Position numbers and translations under genes: made by a program. Of a stretch of 13,919 nt of DNA, positions 12,860 to 13,919 are shown piece after piece. The stretch's first letter is position 1; each line of letters begins with the position of its first letter. A model generated the notes under the pieces. It ran no database searches. It saw only the letters and a list, made by a program, of their open reading frames with translations, and was not told the origin of the DNA. Origin of the DNA: Chloroflexota bacterium (GTDB lineage Bacteria > Chloroflexota > Anaerolineae > Anaerolineales > UBA11657); NCBI GenBank assembly GCA_003670425.1, contig QWRL01000039.1, positions 1 through 13,919 of the forward strand, written 5' to 3'.

Positions 12860-13306
12860 TTAGATTGCGGCAACTGTTGGCGCTGCACTGTCCTTGGCGC
12901 CTTCGATGTCGATGCGTTCAATTTCCGGCAGCGTGACGGTGCGGCCGGCAACGTTGAGCGTGACTGCGCCGTTGCGCTGCTGCACGCTGCTCACAACACC
13001 CTCCACCGGTTCGCCATTCTGCATGGCGTGCACGCGGCGCCCGATGAAGTTTGCGGCCTGCGAGAGGGTTTCGGCGCGCACGCTCTCGAGCATGGATTTG
13101 TTAAGCTGGCTCATCTTGTCCGCCATTTGCAGCTGCGAGATCTGCGACATGAAGTCCGAGTCCTTCATCGGGTTCATCGGGTCCTGATAGCGCAGCTGGG
13201 TAAGCAGCATTTGCATAAAGTTGTCTTTGTCGCCGCCGGACGCGGCCACCACGGGCGGTGTGCTCGGGGCAGTCGTTGCATAGGGGGTTAATGGAAGAAT
13301 TGCCAT
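12860..13306 (-). CDS. flgD: FlgD, hook assembly cap protein, short form
   Basis: FlgD caps the growing hook and guides FlgE subunits. The 148 residues contain the family block DNFMQMLLTQLRYQDPMNPM, then DSDFMSQISQLQMADKMSQL (residues about 28-68) and a QAANFIGRRV element (83-92). The C-terminal part is a short beta segment (about 95-135, with GVVSSVQQRNGAVTLNV). There is no room for the full FlnD-Ig/TTR-like domain pair of enterobacterial FlgD of about 230 residues; the length resembles Gram-positive forms. AGAGGA (plus-strand 13311-13316) precedes the ATG. The gap to flgE is 26 bases. Confidence 0.93.
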   Translation of the reverse strand: MAILPLTPYATTAPSTPPVVAASGGDKDNFMQMLLTQLRYQDPMNPMKDSDFMSQISQLQMADKMSQLNKSMLESVRAETLSQAANFIGRRVHAMQNGEPVEGVVSSVQQRNGAVTLNVAGRTVTLPEIERIDIEGAKDSAAPTVAAI

Positions 13307-13362
13307 GGGGTCCTCTTTTGGGGTTGATAAAAATGAAACTGGATCAGGATGACGATTGGTTA

Positions 13363-13919
13363 TCAGGCATAGACCGTGCGCAGCGCTGTGTCTGCGAGGG
13401 CAGCTGCTGCCGGCGCATTGTCCGCGGATTGGCTGTCTTCGCTTTCCACGCCCACCAGCAGCTGGGCCACCGGCACACCCGCTGCCGCCAGCGCCTTTTC
13501 CAGGGCGGGCAGGTGAGCGCGCACCAGGCGCGCAGTTTGCACTTGTTCGGCGTTTAGTTTTATGTGCATGCCGCCTTGCGCTGCGCGCGTCAGGCGCACC
13601 CGCAGCGGACCCAGATGCGCCGGCTCAAGCTGCATGTATACGCCGCTCTCGCCGCTCTCGTTCAGGAAGCGCACCGCGCGAATGACGGCTTGCACCGTGG
13701 GCGGCAGCGCTTCGCTGTCGGTATCAAGTTCTGCGGCCAATGCGGTGTCGATGGGTGCGCCGCCATTGCGCGTGCGGTCTGCATGCGCTGCGCCATTTGC
13801 CCGGCCGCCGATTGGCGCAAGCGCTGCGGCTGGCTCCAGTGGTTTGGCTGAGATTGCCGGGCTGGCTGCACTTGCGGTTTGGGCGGCGCTGCCAGCGCCA
13901 GCCGGAAAGGCGGCCTGCA
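13363..13919 (-). CDS. fliK: FliK, hook-length control protein, C-terminal part (5' end outside window)
   Basis: FliK measures hook length and switches the export gate from hook to filament substrates. The frame is open from the right edge of the window to the stop at 13365-13363, giving 184 residues. The first 65 or so are Ala/Pro/Gly-rich and match the disordered ruler region. The conserved C-terminal Flg_hook domain follows: VYMQLEPAHLGPLRVRLTRA and MHIKLNAEQVQTARLVRAHL, then PALEKALAAAGVPVAQLLVG, matching 'LxPxxLGxVxVxL....V.......LR..L..L...L...G'. Here the domain ends with a short acidic tail. It lies 56 bases upstream of flgD in the same direction. A start at 13740 (TTG) is only an internal codon. 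Confidence 0.9.
   Translation of the reverse strand, partial: QAAFPAGAGSAAQTASAASPAISAKPLEPAAALAPIGGRANGAAHADRTRNGGAPIDTALAAELDTDSEALPPTVQAVIRAVRFLNESGESGVYMQLEPAHLGPLRVRLTRAAQGGMHIKLNAEQVQTARLVRAHLPALEKALAAAGVPVAQLLVGVESEDSQSADNAPAAAALADTALRTVYA

Overview
This window is a block of flagellar and motility genes from a bacterium with moderately high GC content. Sixteen coding regions are supported. Thirteen genes run rightwards (flhA fragment to the SH3 lipoprotein) and three run leftwards (fliK fragment, flgD, flgE). The two sets converge on a strong bidirectional terminator at about 11455-11490. No rRNA, tRNA, CRISPR array or insertion sequence was seen, and no stretch over 300 bases lacks a gene.

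Taxonomic inference: the organism looks like a flagellated monoderm, most plausibly a member of Chloroflexota (Anaerolineae-like). Three points support this. The fasciclin protein carries an LPETG sortase-type tail. P-ring and L-ring genes (flgI, flgH) and flgA are missing where they would often sit after flgG. The fasciclin repeat and the RskA-like domains resemble those I associate with Chloroflexota. This is a judgement from sequence style, not from a database search.

Region 1 (1-6780, + strand) is a tightly packed run: the C-terminal part of flhA (export gate), flhF (SRP-type GTPase with eroded motifs), a two-helix membrane protein with a FliM-like N-terminus, fliA (sigma-28), a short protein with a SwrB/DUF2802-like C-terminal helix-turn-helix, a fasciclin/LPETG surface protein, then flgF and flgG (rod). 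Four-base start/stop overlaps join flhA-flhF, fliA-small protein, small protein-fasciclin and fasciclin-flgF. The fasciclin gene is therefore built into the flagellar operon.

Region 2 (6781-11432, + strand) begins in an AT-rich intergenic stretch with a near-consensus sigma-28 promoter (TCAA-N15-GCCGATAC) and an upstream palindrome. It then carries flgM (anti-sigma-28), flgN (FlgK/FlgL chaperone), flgK, flgL (hook-filament junction), fliW and csrA (post-transcriptional control of flagellin). A separate promoter and a structured, GGA-rich leader precede a small SH3-domain lipoprotein.

Region 3 (11517-13919, - strand) reads fliK (C-terminal part only), flgD, flgE: the hook-length ruler, hook cap and hook protein.

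The genes form a coherent assembly programme: export gate and placement, the rod, the hook, the junction, and the FliA/FlgM checkpoint plus the FliW/CsrA switch. The unusual elements are the surface-anchored fasciclin protein inside the operon, the FlhF with altered G motifs and no FlhG beside it, the membrane protein with a FliM-like motif, and the possible CsrA-controlled lipoprotein leader.
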